Program-made: the position numbers and the translations under genes
Notes under the pieces: generated by a model
What the model was told of the DNA's origin: nothing
The model's database searches: none
What the model saw: only the letters and a program-made list of their open reading frames with translations
Assembly (NCBI GenBank): GCA_016870215.1
Contig: VGCD01000006.1
Coordinates: 1-64,000, forward strand
Source: Actinomycetota bacterium
Lineage (GTDB): Bacteria > Actinomycetota > Acidimicrobiia > Acidimicrobiales > Ilumatobacteraceae
Direction of reading: 5' to 3'
Length of the DNA stretch: 64,000 nucleotides
Shown: positions 55,889 through 64,000 of the stretch, piece by piece
Layout of the letters: every line of letters begins with the position of its first letter
Position numbering within the stretch: the stretch's first letter is position 1

Positions 55889-58111
55889 ATGTCCGTGGAA
55901 CCCCGTTTTGTGCCATATCCGAAGCCGCCATCTGGTGCGCCGAACATCTTGGTGATCGTTCTCGATGACGTGGGCTTCGGCCAGCTCGGCTGTTTCGGTT
56001 CGCCAATCAACACACCACATATCGATCGACTGGCGGCAGAGGGTTTGCGATACAACCGCTTTCACGTGACGTCGATTTGCTCGTCAACACGTGCGGCACT
56101 CATGACCGGCCGTAATCACCACGCGGTCGGTGTTGGTGCAACGCAGGAAACCTCGTTTGCGTTACCCGGTTACAACGGGCGCATTCCAAAGTCTGCAGCA
56201 GCATTGCCACGGCTGTTGCGCGATAACGGTTACAACACGTTCGCAGTAGGTAAGTGGCACCTCACCCCACAAGCAGAGTATTCATCGTCGGGTCCGTTCG
56301 AACGTTGGCCACTAGGTTTGGGGTACGAGCGTTATTACGGGTTCCTCGGTGCGGAGACAAATCAGTGGTCACCTGAGCTAGTGCGAGACAACACACCCAT
56401 CGACATTCCGCAGCGTGAGGGCTATCACCTCACCGAAGATCTTGCTGATCAAGCCATCAACATGATTCGAAATCAGCGACAGGCTTCACCCGACAAGCCG
56501 TTTCTGTGTTGGTTCGCAACTGGTGCCGCACATGCACCGCACCATGTGGCACGCAAATGGTTCGCGCCGTACGCGGGTGCGTTCGATGGTGGATGGGAAC
56601 AGATGCGCGACGGTATCTATGCGCGCCAGCTCGAGATGGGCATCATTCCGAAAGGAACTGTCAACACGCCGCGTCCAGAGTGGGTGCAGCAGTGGTCCAG
56701 TTTGTCCGACGGCGAACGTCAATTGTTCTGCCGTTACATGGAAGTGTTCGCCGGATTCGTAACGCACACTGATGCCCAGATAGGGCGAATTCTGTCGTAC
56801 CTCGACCAGCATGATCTTGCTGACAACACCATTGTCATGGTCATGTCCGACAATGGAACAAGCAGTGAAGGTGGAGTGCATGGCACTCTGAACGAGTCTG
56901 CATCGTGGTTGGGTGAGCATGCGACCATCGAGGAAGCGCTTGCGCACATCGACGAGATCGGTGGCCCAAACCACACGAACCACTATCCGTGGGGTTGGGC
57001 ATGGGCAGGCAACGCGCCGTTTCAGTTGTGGAAGCGTTATTCCTGGTTGGGTGGCGTTCGTGCTCCGCTCGTGGTGCGCTGGCCACATGGAATCACCGAC
57101 AAGGGGTCGGTGCGCAATCAGTTCATGCACGCTGTTGATCTGACTCCCACATTGATGTCGGCGTGTGGTTTGCCTATGCCCGACGTGGTTGACGGTGTGA
57201 AGCAACAACGCATTGACGGCGTCGACGCGTCAGCAACTTTCACAAGTGCCGATGCACCGGAGCACCGATCCACGCAGTACTTCGAAATGCACGGATCGCG
57301 TTCGATCTACAGCAATGGATGGAAAGCAACCACGAATTTTGTTTCACCGTTGTTTAACGAGCGCGCATTCATCACCGGAAGTCACAACTACGACGACGAC
57401 ATGTGGCAACTGTTCAATATCGACGACGATTTTTCTGAGTCCACCGATTTGTCGGCGCAACATCCCGACAAGGTACGCGAGCTTGAATCACTCTGGGTTG
57501 ATGTGGCGACGGAGAACCACGTATTTCCGCTGTTCGACCCGTCGGCGAATTACCCAATGCATCCAGGTGAGTATCCGCTTCCTCGCTCAATGACGTATGA
57601 GCTATCTGATGTTCCGGTGGCCGCAGGGCGAGTGCCGATGATGCTCGGTGGTTTCTCAATGACTGCCCGTATCAGTTGTGCGACGTCATCCGAGAGCGGC
57701 GTCTTGGCTGCGTTCGGTGATCATCAAGGTGGGTGGGCACTGCGCGTGGTGGGCGGTGAAGTTCGGTTCGATGCTGTGCACGGAAAGCAACGCACAACGT
57801 TGCGGGGTGGATCACTTGGTAGTGGTGCTCATGACGTGAACGTGTCGATGGTCCGAGGTGGCGCGTTAACCCTGTCGGTTGACGGTGACGAAAAAGCAAA
57901 CGGCACGTTCACCGCCATGTTCTTCTTTCCAGGTGTCACCACTGCTGCCGGTGGCATGTGGGTGGGACGTCACGACGGACTCGCCGTATGCGACGACTAT
58001 GAATCACCAGCTCGCTTCTCTGGAGAATTTTTCTCACTCCATGTCGCTTCGGGGGGTGCCGACCGGCCGACTCTCGCCGTGACGATGAAGGTTGCTGAAG
58101 GCTCCGATTAA
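55889..58111 (+). CDS. Arylsulfatase with non-standard CSSTR motif
   Basis: This 740-residue sulfatase hydrolyses sulfate esters using formylglycine made from a cysteine in CxPxR. Here the motif reads C64-S-S-T-R, with Ser where Pro is usual, followed by the normal AALMTGRNHH. Other features are normal: VIVLDDVGFGQLGCFG, GKWHLTP, the GAAHAPHH loop and MVMSDNGTSSEGG. A C-terminal ~200-residue beta-rich part follows. No signal peptide is seen. It resembles the long cytoplasmic actinobacterial arylsulfatases (AtsA/AtsD type). Substrate unknown. Confidence 0.88.
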   Translation: MSVEPRFVPYPKPPSGAPNILVIVLDDVGFGQLGCFGSPINTPHIDRLAAEGLRYNRFHVTSICSSTRAALMTGRNHHAVGVGATQETSFALPGYNGRIPKSAAALPRLLRDNGYNTFAVGKWHLTPQAEYSSSGPFERWPLGLGYERYYGFLGAETNQWSPELVRDNTPIDIPQREGYHLTEDLADQAINMIRNQRQASPDKPFLCWFATGAAHAPHHVARKWFAPYAGAFDGGWEQMRDGIYARQLEMGIIPKGTVNTPRPEWVQQWSSLSDGERQLFCRYMEVFAGFVTHTDAQIGRILSYLDQHDLADNTIVMVMSDNGTSSEGGVHGTLNESASWLGEHATIEEALAHIDEIGGPNHTNHYPWGWAWAGNAPFQLWKRYSWLGGVRAPLVVRWPHGITDKGSVRNQFMHAVDLTPTLMSACGLPMPDVVDGVKQQRIDGVDASATFTSADAPEHRSTQYFEMHGSRSIYSNGWKATTNFVSPLFNERAFITGSHNYDDDMWQLFNIDDDFSESTDLSAQHPDKVRELESLWVDVATENHVFPLFDPSANYPMHPGEYPLPRSMTYELSDVPVAAGRVPMMLGGFSMTARISCATSSESGVLAAFGDHQGGWALRVVGGEVRFDAVHGKQRTTLRGGSLGSGAHDVNVSMVRGGALTLSVDGDEKANGTFTAMFFFPGVTTAAGGMWVGRHDGLAVCDDYESPARFSGEFFSLHVASGGADRPTLAVTMKVAEGSD

Positions 58112-58220
58112 TTGGCTTGGACCTCGGCAGCCCTTGACTGTCGTTGGTCGTACGACGTGTGGTCTGGAACTACAGATCGTCCCACGCGGCGTGATGCCGC
58201 CGTAACGGGGAGGGAAAGTC

Positions 58221-58907
58221 GTGGCGCTCATACAGTGCACCAATCTCAAGAAGGTTTACACCGTCGGTGGCGAAGAAGTTCGTGCGCTCGACGGAGTGTC
58301 GTTGGCAGTCGAAGCCGGTGACTTCATCGCGATTTGTGGACCTTCGGGTTCCGGAAAATCGACATTGGCAAATGTCATTGGCGGTCTCGATCAGCCTGAC
58401 TCGGGTTCAGTTGTCGTGGAAGGCATGGACTTGGCCGAAGCAAAGGACAAGCAATTGTCTGAGTACCGAAATAAGCACATCGGGTTTGTGTTCCAGTCGT
58501 TCAATCTTCAGGCCCATGAGTCAGCTCTCGAAAATGTGATCTCACCGTTGGTGTTGGGTGGCGTCGGCAAGAAGAAGGAACGGGTAGAGAAGGGCATGGC
58601 GGCTCTTGCTCGCGTTGGTCTTACTGATCGTGCGAATCACAAGCCCACAGAGTTGTCTGGCGGTCAACGGCAGCGTGTTGCCATCGCGCGTGCACTTGTC
58701 AATGAACCCTCTCTCATCATCGCTGATGAACCGACCGGCAACCTTGATTCTTCTCGTGGTGCCGACGTCATGAAAGAGCTTGAACGACTGAATGGTGAGG
58801 GCATCACGTTGCTCGTCATCACGCACGACCCCACGGTCGCCGCTCGAGCCAAGCGGGTGATCGAGATCAAAGACGGAAAGATCACAGAGACGGCAGGTGC
58901 GCGATGA
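58221..58907 (+). CDS. MacB/LolD-type ABC transporter ATPase
   Basis: The 228-residue ATPase has Walker A GPSGSGKST, Q-loop FVFQSFNLQAHES, signature LSGGQRQRVAIARAL, Walker B LIIADEPTGNLD and the H-loop VITHDPTVAARA. The family powers mechanotransmission exporters with FtsX-like permeases. The GTG start has GGGGAGGG 6 nt upstream. It overlaps by 4 nt a permease gene that contains an in-frame TGA, so the system may be non-functional. Confidence 0.92.
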   Translation: MALIQCTNLKKVYTVGGEEVRALDGVSLAVEAGDFIAICGPSGSGKSTLANVIGGLDQPDSGSVVVEGMDLAEAKDKQLSEYRNKHIGFVFQSFNLQAHESALENVISPLVLGGVGKKKERVEKGMAALARVGLTDRANHKPTELSGGQRQRVAIARALVNEPSLIIADEPTGNLDSSRGADVMKELERLNGEGITLLVITHDPTVAARAKRVIEIKDGKITETAGAR

Positions 58908-59923
58908 AATTCAAGGATCAATTCCGCACTGGCTGGCGCAATCTCAGCCGCCAGAAACTTCGTACATCGCTGACAATTTTCGCCATTGTCATCGGTGCCG
59001 TTTCGGTCACTGTGATGTTGTCACTCGTCACGAGTGCCAAGGGCTTCCTCATGTCGTCGTTCGAAAAGACTGGCGAGGATCGCCGCGTCATCGTGACGCC
59101 GGTGACGGGCCTCAGCTACGGGGAAGCTCGCTGACAGACCTGGAGCGATGGCAGCGGTAAGAAAATCGACGACGCTGCAAGTACCGCTCTTGCAGCTGTT
59201 CCTGATGTCACATCAGCAACACCCATCGTTGGCGTCATGTTTGCCGATGGGGACGCCATCGACATGACACTAAAGTTCGCACTCGACACAGCGCCAGTAT
59301 TCGAGCGCTGCGAGGGCGGAGGACCAAACTCGCATCCAACATGCACCAAGGAATCAGATGTGCTGCGAAATGGCTACCCATCTGCGTACGTCAACATCGA
59401 AAATAAAGACAATGCTGACGCCATCGTCGATGAGGTGAAGAAGTTGGGTTACGGCGCTGCTGCTGGTCAAGAAGAGATCAACGCCCAGTCCCAGGCATTC
59501 ACCATCCTTGGGGCAGTGCTCGGCGGCATCGGCGGTATCGCCTTGCTTGTTGCTGCAATTGGCGTCATCAACACCATGGTCATGGCCACTCTCGAGCGCA
59601 CGAGGGAAATCGGAATCATGCGCGCAACTGGTGCCACAAAGCGCACAGTGCGCAGTCTGTTCACCGTAGAGGCAGGCGCACTTGGCTTCATGGGCGGGGT
59701 ATTCGGCATTCTTCCGTCGTTCGGCGTCGCGATTTTGTTGAACGGAGTGTTGAACCAGCAGCTCGAGGACGGCGGCATTTCTGAGCGGAACATCGTCAGC
59801 ATTCCGCCACAGATCGCGATCGTCGTCATCTTGGTGACCACTCTCATTGGCATGATCGCAGGGCGGTTGCCTGCACGGCGTGCGGCCAATCTCGACCCCG
59901 TCGAGGCCCTTCGCTACGAATAA
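58904..59923 (+). pseudogene. FtsX/MacB-like ABC permease interrupted by an in-frame TGA
   Basis: A single frame runs 340 codons from ATG 58904 to the stop at 59921-59923 but contains one internal stop, TGA at 59132-59134. Before it: the N-terminus with SLTIFAIVIGAVSVTVML (first helix) and TPVTGLSYGEAR. After it: QTWSDGSGKKIDDAAST leads straight into an outer domain and three C-terminal helices with INTMVMATLERTREIGIMRATGATKR and LPARRAANLDPVEALRYE, the FtsX signature. No frameshift is involved and both flanks look conserved. It is probably a recent nonsense mutation (or a sequencing error). A restart at ATG 59237 would lack the first helix. Confidence 0.83.
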
Positions 59924-59933
59924 ACCGGGGAGC

Positions 59934-59977
59934 GTTCACCCTCCATTCACCTTCCCGAAGGGTAACGTTCAGGCGTC
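59934..59977 (+). promoter_or_regulatory. PHO box, four 11-bp units before pstC
   Basis: Units at exact 11-bp steps are GTTCACCCTCC (59934), ATTCACCTTCC (59945), a degenerate unit (59956) and GTTCAGGCGTC (59967). The first two match the Streptomyces-type PhoP direct repeat closely. The array ends 17 nt before the pstC start and carries the same orientation. RegX3/PhoB-type binding under phosphate limitation is the natural reading. Confidence 0.8.
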
Positions 59978-59994
59978 ACTGCGAGGATTCTGAG

Positions 59995-60966
59995 GTGGTT
60001 GAGCCCTCCCCAGCGCAGGTCAAGGCAATCACAGTTGTCCGCTCAACTGGCGACAAAGTTTTTCGCGGAATCATGACCGCAGGTGGCCTCACCTCTTTGG
60101 TGGTGTTGTCACTCATCGCCGGATTCTTGTTGTATCGCGGTTTCGAGATCTTCAGTGATTTCGGTTTTTCATTCTTGACAACGTCAGAGTGGAACTCCGG
60201 TATCGATGACATCGGAACCGATGCGCGCATGGGTGTGGCAGCAATGCTCGTTGGCTCGATTGTCATTGCTGTCATCGCGATTGTCATTGCAGTGCCGTTC
60301 GCCATGGGCGTAGCGCTGTTTCTCGAGTACTACGCACCTAAAAGGCTTCGTAACGTGCTCACAGCGATTCTCGATCTGATCGCGGCAGTTCCATCGGTCA
60401 TCTATGGAATTTGGGGCTATGTGGTGCTCATGCCTCTCGTTGTTCAGTGGTCCAAGACCTTGAATGATTATCTCGGCTGGTTTCCACTCTTCTCGGTACC
60501 AGCCCCGATCTTTGAGCGCTCACCCTTTGTCGCCGGCATTTTGTTGTCAATCATGATTTTGCCCATCACCACCTCTGTCACTCGCGAGGTGTACTCCCGT
60601 GCACCAAAAGACCAGATTGATGCCGCCTACGCATTGGGTGGAAGTCGCTGGGGTGGCATTCGCACTGTGGTGTTGCCTTTCGGACGAAGCGGTCTTGTTG
60701 GTGGCGCAATGCTTGGCTTGGGTCGTGCACTTGGCGAGACCATTGCGGTATTTCTCGTTCTCAATCTTGTCTTCAAAGTCAACTTCAACATCCTGTCCTC
60801 TGCAGGTGGAAACGTTGCTTCACTCATCGCGACGCGATTTGGGGAAGCCAGTCGTTATGAATTGAAGGGCCTCATGGCAGCAGGTCTGGTGTTGTTCATT
60901 CTCACGCTCATCGTCAATGCCATTGCGACGGCAATCGTGAACCGAAGCGCGAGGGGAGTGGCGTGA
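59995..60966 (+). CDS. pstC: Phosphate ABC transporter permease PstC
   Basis: PstC is one of two membrane channel subunits of the high-affinity phosphate importer. The 323-residue protein has six hydrophobic segments and the permease loop AAYALGGSRWGGIRTVVLPFGRSGLVGG. LDLIAAVPSVIYGIWGY is the typical PstC helix. The start is GTG at 59995, just after the PHO-box array. It overlaps pstA by 4 nt. Confidence 0.94.
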   Translation: MVEPSPAQVKAITVVRSTGDKVFRGIMTAGGLTSLVVLSLIAGFLLYRGFEIFSDFGFSFLTTSEWNSGIDDIGTDARMGVAAMLVGSIVIAVIAIVIAVPFAMGVALFLEYYAPKRLRNVLTAILDLIAAVPSVIYGIWGYVVLMPLVVQWSKTLNDYLGWFPLFSVPAPIFERSPFVAGILLSIMILPITTSVTREVYSRAPKDQIDAAYALGGSRWGGIRTVVLPFGRSGLVGGAMLGLGRALGETIAVFLVLNLVFKVNFNILSSAGGNVASLIATRFGEASRYELKGLMAAGLVLFILTLIVNAIATAIVNRSARGVA

Positions 60967-62021
60967 GTATGTCGCAAGAGCCCGCGCTGATGGTCCAGCC
61001 ACGACGCCCATGGCGTCACCCGGCACAAAATGCCTTGACAGTGACCGTCATTTTCACGCTGTCTGCTCTCGGCGGGGCAGCTGTTACCGCGCCAACAGGT
61101 CTTGCAGGAAATCTCGGCTGGTTCGTCAGTTTTATTGCTTGCGCGATCATTGTCTCGTGGATCGCAGGTCGTTTTCGAAGCAAAGTGGCTGCAGCAGATT
61201 TGGTGGCAACAGTCGTCATTGGTGCGGCTGCTGCAGCAGTGGTCATTCCCTGGACATCGCTCATTTACACGGTTATCTCGAAAGGCTCGAAGGTCATCTA
61301 TTCGGGTTGGTTCACGACCGATATGTCGGTCACCGCGGCAGACGATGTGTTCACGGTCGGTGGTGTCTCACATGCCATCGTCGGAACACTCATCATCATT
61401 TCGATAGCAACATTGATCTCTGTGCCAATCGGTATCGCGTCTGCTGTGTACATCGTGGAGATTCGCGGACGCTTCTCACCTCTGGTGCGCTTCTTGACGC
61501 AGGCTATGAGCGGCGTTCCATCAATCGTCGCTGGACTGTTCATCTACTCAACGCTCGTCATCTTGGTATTCGAAAAGTTCAACGCCCTCGCAGGCGCGTT
61601 CGCATTGTCGATTCTGATGTTGCCCACAGTTGCTCGTACCTCCGAAGAAGTTCTCAAACTCGTACCCGACGATTTGCGATCAGCGAGCTATGCGCTCGGC
61701 GCCTCACAAGTGAGCACAACTTTCAAAGTCACTTTGCCAACAGTGCGAAGCGGGCTGGTGACAGCAGCAGTCTTGGGAGTTGCTCGAATTGCCGGAGAAA
61801 CGGCGCCGCTTCTGTTGACCTCCTTGTATCTCGTCAGTTTCTCGACGGACCTAGTTGGTAAGCCCATGGCAACACTGCCGACGTACACGTTCGGCAATCT
61901 GCAGATTGGCACCGAGAATGCCGTCGCTCGAGCGTGGGGTGGGTCGCTCACACTGCTCGCATTGATCTTCGTCCTGTTCCTCATTGCTCGGCTGCTCGCC
62001 GGCAGAGGCCCAGGCAAGTAG
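60963..62021 (+). CDS. pstA: Phosphate ABC transporter permease PstA
   Basis: The second channel subunit of PstSCAB. The 352-residue protein has a longer hydrophobic N-terminal part (two or three extra segments before the core, from VTVIFTLSALGG) and the core with AMSGVPSIVAGLFIYS and ASYALGASQVSTTFKVTLPTVRSGLVTA. The GTG start overlaps pstC, and pstB follows after 21 nt. Confidence 0.94.
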   Translation: MSMSQEPALMVQPRRPWRHPAQNALTVTVIFTLSALGGAAVTAPTGLAGNLGWFVSFIACAIIVSWIAGRFRSKVAAADLVATVVIGAAAAAVVIPWTSLIYTVISKGSKVIYSGWFTTDMSVTAADDVFTVGGVSHAIVGTLIIISIATLISVPIGIASAVYIVEIRGRFSPLVRFLTQAMSGVPSIVAGLFIYSTLVILVFEKFNALAGAFALSILMLPTVARTSEEVLKLVPDDLRSASYALGASQVSTTFKVTLPTVRSGLVTAAVLGVARIAGETAPLLLTSLYLVSFSTDLVGKPMATLPTYTFGNLQIGTENAVARAWGGSLTLLALIFVLFLIARLLAGRGPGK

Positions 62022-62042
62022 GGAAGAGAACAGGAAGTCACC

Positions 62043-62918
62043 ATGGATCAGCCAGACATGACGCAAGGCGAAGTAGTCACACCTTCTTTGCCCGAGACGC
62101 CAGTTGTCGAGGACCGCACTCGACGAGATTCTTCGCGGCTACACGAACACACCGACAAGGGTCTTGAAGCGTGCAGTGTGCACGCATGGTTCGGCAAGCA
62201 CCACGCTCTTGCTGATGTCTCCTTGCATTTCCCAGAAAACACCGTCACTGGCCTCATCGGTCCATCGGGTTGTGGAAAGTCGACGTTCCTTCGACTTCTG
62301 AACCGCATGCACGAGTTCATTCCTAACTCCGCGATGGCAGGCGATGTCTTCCTCGATGGTCAGGACATTTACGGGGCCAAAGTGAATCCTGCCGATGTTC
62401 GATTGAAGATCGGCATGGTTTTCCAGAAGCCAAACCCATTTCCTTCAATGACCATCGAAGAGAATGTGCTCGCTGGTCTGAAATTGGCAAAGATCAAGAC
62501 ATCGGACAAGGAAGCGCTGCTTGAGGACTGCTTGGTGCGAGCCGGACTATGGAAAGAAGTCAAAGATCGCCTCAAGGCCGCTGGAGCATCGTTGTCTGGT
62601 GGTCAGCAACAGCGTCTGTGTATTGCACGCGCCTTGGCCGTGAAGCCCAATGTGTTGCTGATGGACGAGCCCTGTTCGGCACTTGACCCAGGTTCGACCT
62701 TGCGAGTGGAAGAGACCATCGTGCAGCTCTCTGAGACCATGACGATCATCATCGTGACCCACAACATGCAACAGGCAGCCCGCGTCTCTGACTACTGCGC
62801 GTTCTTTCTGTCTGACGGTGGGCCGGGTCAACTGATCGAAGCCGACCTCACCTCAAACATGTTCAGTAACCCCTCAGATAAGCGCACCGCGGACTACGTA
62901 CAGGGTCGCTTCGGCTGA
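62043..62918 (+). CDS. pstB: Phosphate ABC transporter ATPase PstB
   Basis: PstB powers phosphate import. The 291-residue protein has about 40 polar residues before the ABC domain, then [13 protein letters not shown], Walker [10 protein letters not shown], the PstB-type [19 protein letters not shown], signature [15 protein letters not shown], Walker [16 protein letters not shown] and the H-loop [14 protein letters not shown]. It is followed after 6 nt by the second PHO-box array, so pstS has its own promoter. Confidence 0.96.
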   Translation: MDQPDMTQGEVVTPSLPETPVVEDRTRRDSSRLHEHTDKGLEACSVHAWFGKHHALADVSLHFPENTVTGLIGPSGCGKSTFLRLLNRMHEFIPNSAMAGDVFLDGQDIYGAKVNPADVRLKIGMVFQKPNPFPSMTIEENVLAGLKLAKIKTSDKEALLEDCLVRAGLWKEVKDRLKAAGASLSGGQQQRLCIARALAVKPNVLLMDEPCSALDPGSTLRVEETIVQLSETMTIIIVTHNMQQAARVSDYCAFFLSDGGPGQLIEADLTSNMFSNPSDKRTADYVQGRFG

Positions 62919-62924
62919 CATTTC

Positions 62925-62968
62925 GTTCACCCATTGTTCAGGTTTGTCGCCCAACCTGTTCAACTGTT
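62925..62968 (+). promoter_or_regulatory. PHO box, four 11-bp units before pstS
   Basis: Units in 11-bp steps are GTTCACCCATT (62925), GTTCAGGTTTG (62936), a degenerate unit (62947) and GTTCAACTGTT (62958). The geometry, including the degenerate third unit, repeats that before pstC. It lies about 70 nt before the pstS ATG. Confidence 0.78.
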
Positions 62969-63038
62969 AGGGGTTTCCACGTCAAGTCCGTTTTCTACAT
63001 TTCTCCACAGGGAATACACCCGGAGGAAAAAGGAAAAC

Positions 63039-64000
63039 ATGAAACTACGTAGCAAGTTGGTGGCCATGGCCACCATCGCAACACTCGGAGTTGCTGCAAG
63101 TGCAGTACCGGTGCATGCAGAAGCAATCACTGGTGGAGGCGCAACCTTCATGGCCAACTTCATGGATGTGTGTCGCTCGCTGTACGCCAGCAACACCACA
63201 GTGAACCCTGGCAAAGACACAATCTCCTACTCAGCCGTTGGCTCAGGTACTGGCAAGACAAGTTTCGCGAACGGCACATTCCAATTTGGTGGCAGTGAAT
63301 CTGCGTACTCAAGTGGTGCACCGAGCAACTTCGTCTATGTACCGCTCATCGGTGGTCCAATCGCAGTTGCATACCGCCTCGACGGAGTGACCGACCAAGT
63401 TCGTCTCACGGCACCGACGATTGCCAAGATCTTCTCAGGTGCTATCAAAACGTGGAATGACCCTGCAATCGCCGCTGACAACACTGCGGTAACAGTTCCT
63501 GCCAAGAAGACTCAGAGTATCGCTGGCGTGAAAGTCACGGTTGCCGCAAAGGGGACCAATGCTGTCATCACCACCACCATGACTGCAGCCGCAATCAAGG
63601 CGAACAAGGGAAAGACCGTCATTCTGAAGCGCACCACTGCAAAGGGTGCAGCGTCAAACGTCGGACTTCTCAAGTTCGCGAAGACGCAGGCAAACACCGT
63701 CAAGCACGCCAAGGGAACGATTTATTCGATCACCGTTGATGGTGCGACAATCGCATCTGTCAGCCTTGAAGCAACGACCAGTGGAAAGACCATCACTCTT
63801 CCTGCTACACCCATCAAGGTTGCATACCGCTCAGGTGGTTCCGGAACGACGAACGCGTTCCTCAACTACTTGAATCTGACTGCACCAACAGTGTGGTCAA
63901 AGGTGACGAACGACGACTTCACCAAGTCGATTCCCACATCGCTGCCCACTGATGGCACTTTCCAGGCTGCTAGCGGCAACGACGGAGTATCGAACTACGT
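63039..64000 (+). CDS. pstS: Phosphate-binding protein PstS with internal insertion (3' end cut by window)
   Basis: PstS captures phosphate outside the membrane for PstCAB. The frame is open from ATG 63039 to the window end (320 residues seen). A signal peptide is followed by ITGGGATFMANFM, SAVGSGTGKTSF and the GGSESAYSSG and PLIGGPIAVAY segments of the phosphate-binding fold. After WNDPAIAADN a ~100-residue Thr/Ala/Lys-rich, beta-like insert (about residues 155-257) precedes VAYRSGGSGTTNAFLNYL, which in ordinary PstS follows almost at once. Ribosome sites GGAGG (63022) and AAGGA (63030) precede the ATG. It is last in the pst cluster rather than first. Confidence 0.9.
   Translation, partial: MKLRSKLVAMATIATLGVAASAVPVHAEAITGGGATFMANFMDVCRSLYASNTTVNPGKDTISYSAVGSGTGKTSFANGTFQFGGSESAYSSGAPSNFVYVPLIGGPIAVAYRLDGVTDQVRLTAPTIAKIFSGAIKTWNDPAIAADNTAVTVPAKKTQSIAGVKVTVAAKGTNAVITTTMTAAAIKANKGKTVILKRTTAKGAASNVGLLKFAKTQANTVKHAKGTIYSITVDGATIASVSLEATTSGKTITLPATPIKVAYRSGGSGTTNAFLNYLNLTAPTVWSKVTNDDFTKSIPTSLPTDGTFQAASGNDGVSNY

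Noticed and set aside
59132-59134. TGA read as selenocysteine in the ABC permease
   Set aside because: No SECIS-like hairpin is apparent just after the codon, and no FtsX-family permease is known to use selenocysteine. A nonsense mutation is simpler.

Overview
The window is chromosomal DNA from an actinobacterium of moderate GC content, most probably of class Acidimicrobiia (Ilumatobacter-like or the aquatic acIV type). The evidence is two WhiB-family genes, a SenX3/RegX3-type two-component pair with PhoU, inositol-3-phosphate synthase, a Zincin_2-type actinobacterial protein, IlvBNC preceded by a peptide leader, and the combination of MreB with actinobacterial-type genes. This placement is inferred from gene content, not from a phylogenetic marker. 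Genes are packed tightly, with many 4-nt ATGA or GTGA overlaps. No stretch without a gene exceeds about 235 bp. I saw no rRNA, tRNA, CRISPR array, insertion sequence or prophage.

Layout. 0-6.4 kb: the end of the succinate dehydrogenase operon (sdhA partial, sdhB), coupled to a MoxR/Mg-chelatase-like AAA+ ATPase. Its probable partner, a VWA-domain protein, lies beyond an oppositely oriented class III nucleotidyl cyclase. 6.6-10.8 kb: whiB, glutamate formimidoyltransferase, a Tat-exported PhoX-like phosphatase with a strong terminator, a 59-residue TatA, a second whiB and a small unknown gene. 10.9-15.8 kb: phosphate block one, ppk, phoU, senX3-like and regX3-like. 15.8-23.5 kb: an MFS transporter, a zincin-like protein, a membrane-anchored protein, moaE, a small membrane protein, mreB, a sorbosone-dehydrogenase-like protein, a TesB thioesterase and a methyltransferase. 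23.5-34.6 kb: a long minus-strand run of M48 protease, ABC-2 exporter, hemE-hemH-hemG, a truncated sortase, lnt, and a glycosyltransferase/methyltransferase/toroid trio. 34.7-42.5 kb: esterase, lgt, galT, GH36 alpha-galactosidase and gatCAB. 42.5-46.2 kb: an iron ABC importer with two DtxR-like palindromes in front. 46.3-55 kb: ilvD, an unknown two-gene unit (sliding-clamp-like plus YbjN-like), DUF3054, ino1, then ilvBNC behind a branched-chain leader peptide and terminator. 55-58.1 kb: a secreted Ala/Pro-rich protein and an arylsulfatase. 58.2-64 kb: a MacB-like ABC pair whose permease is broken by an in-frame TGA, then phosphate block two, pstC-pstA-pstB-pstS.

How the parts work together. 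Phosphate is the main theme. PstSCAB imports phosphate, PhoX with TatA scavenges it from organic esters, PPK stores it, and PhoU with SenX3/RegX3 senses and regulates. Two four-unit PHO-box arrays of identical 11-bp geometry lie in front of pstC and pstS. Lgt and Lnt both act in lipoprotein maturation, although Lnt appears to lack its catalytic cysteine. Branched-chain amino acid synthesis is split between ilvD and the ilvBNC operon.

Most notable for follow-up: the tandem PHO boxes, the ilv leader peptide, the paired TTAGG-N4-CCTAA sites, the insertion inside PstS, the Cys-to-Ser change in Lnt beside a truncated sortase, the interrupted ABC permease, and the clamp-like/YbjN-like two-gene unit.
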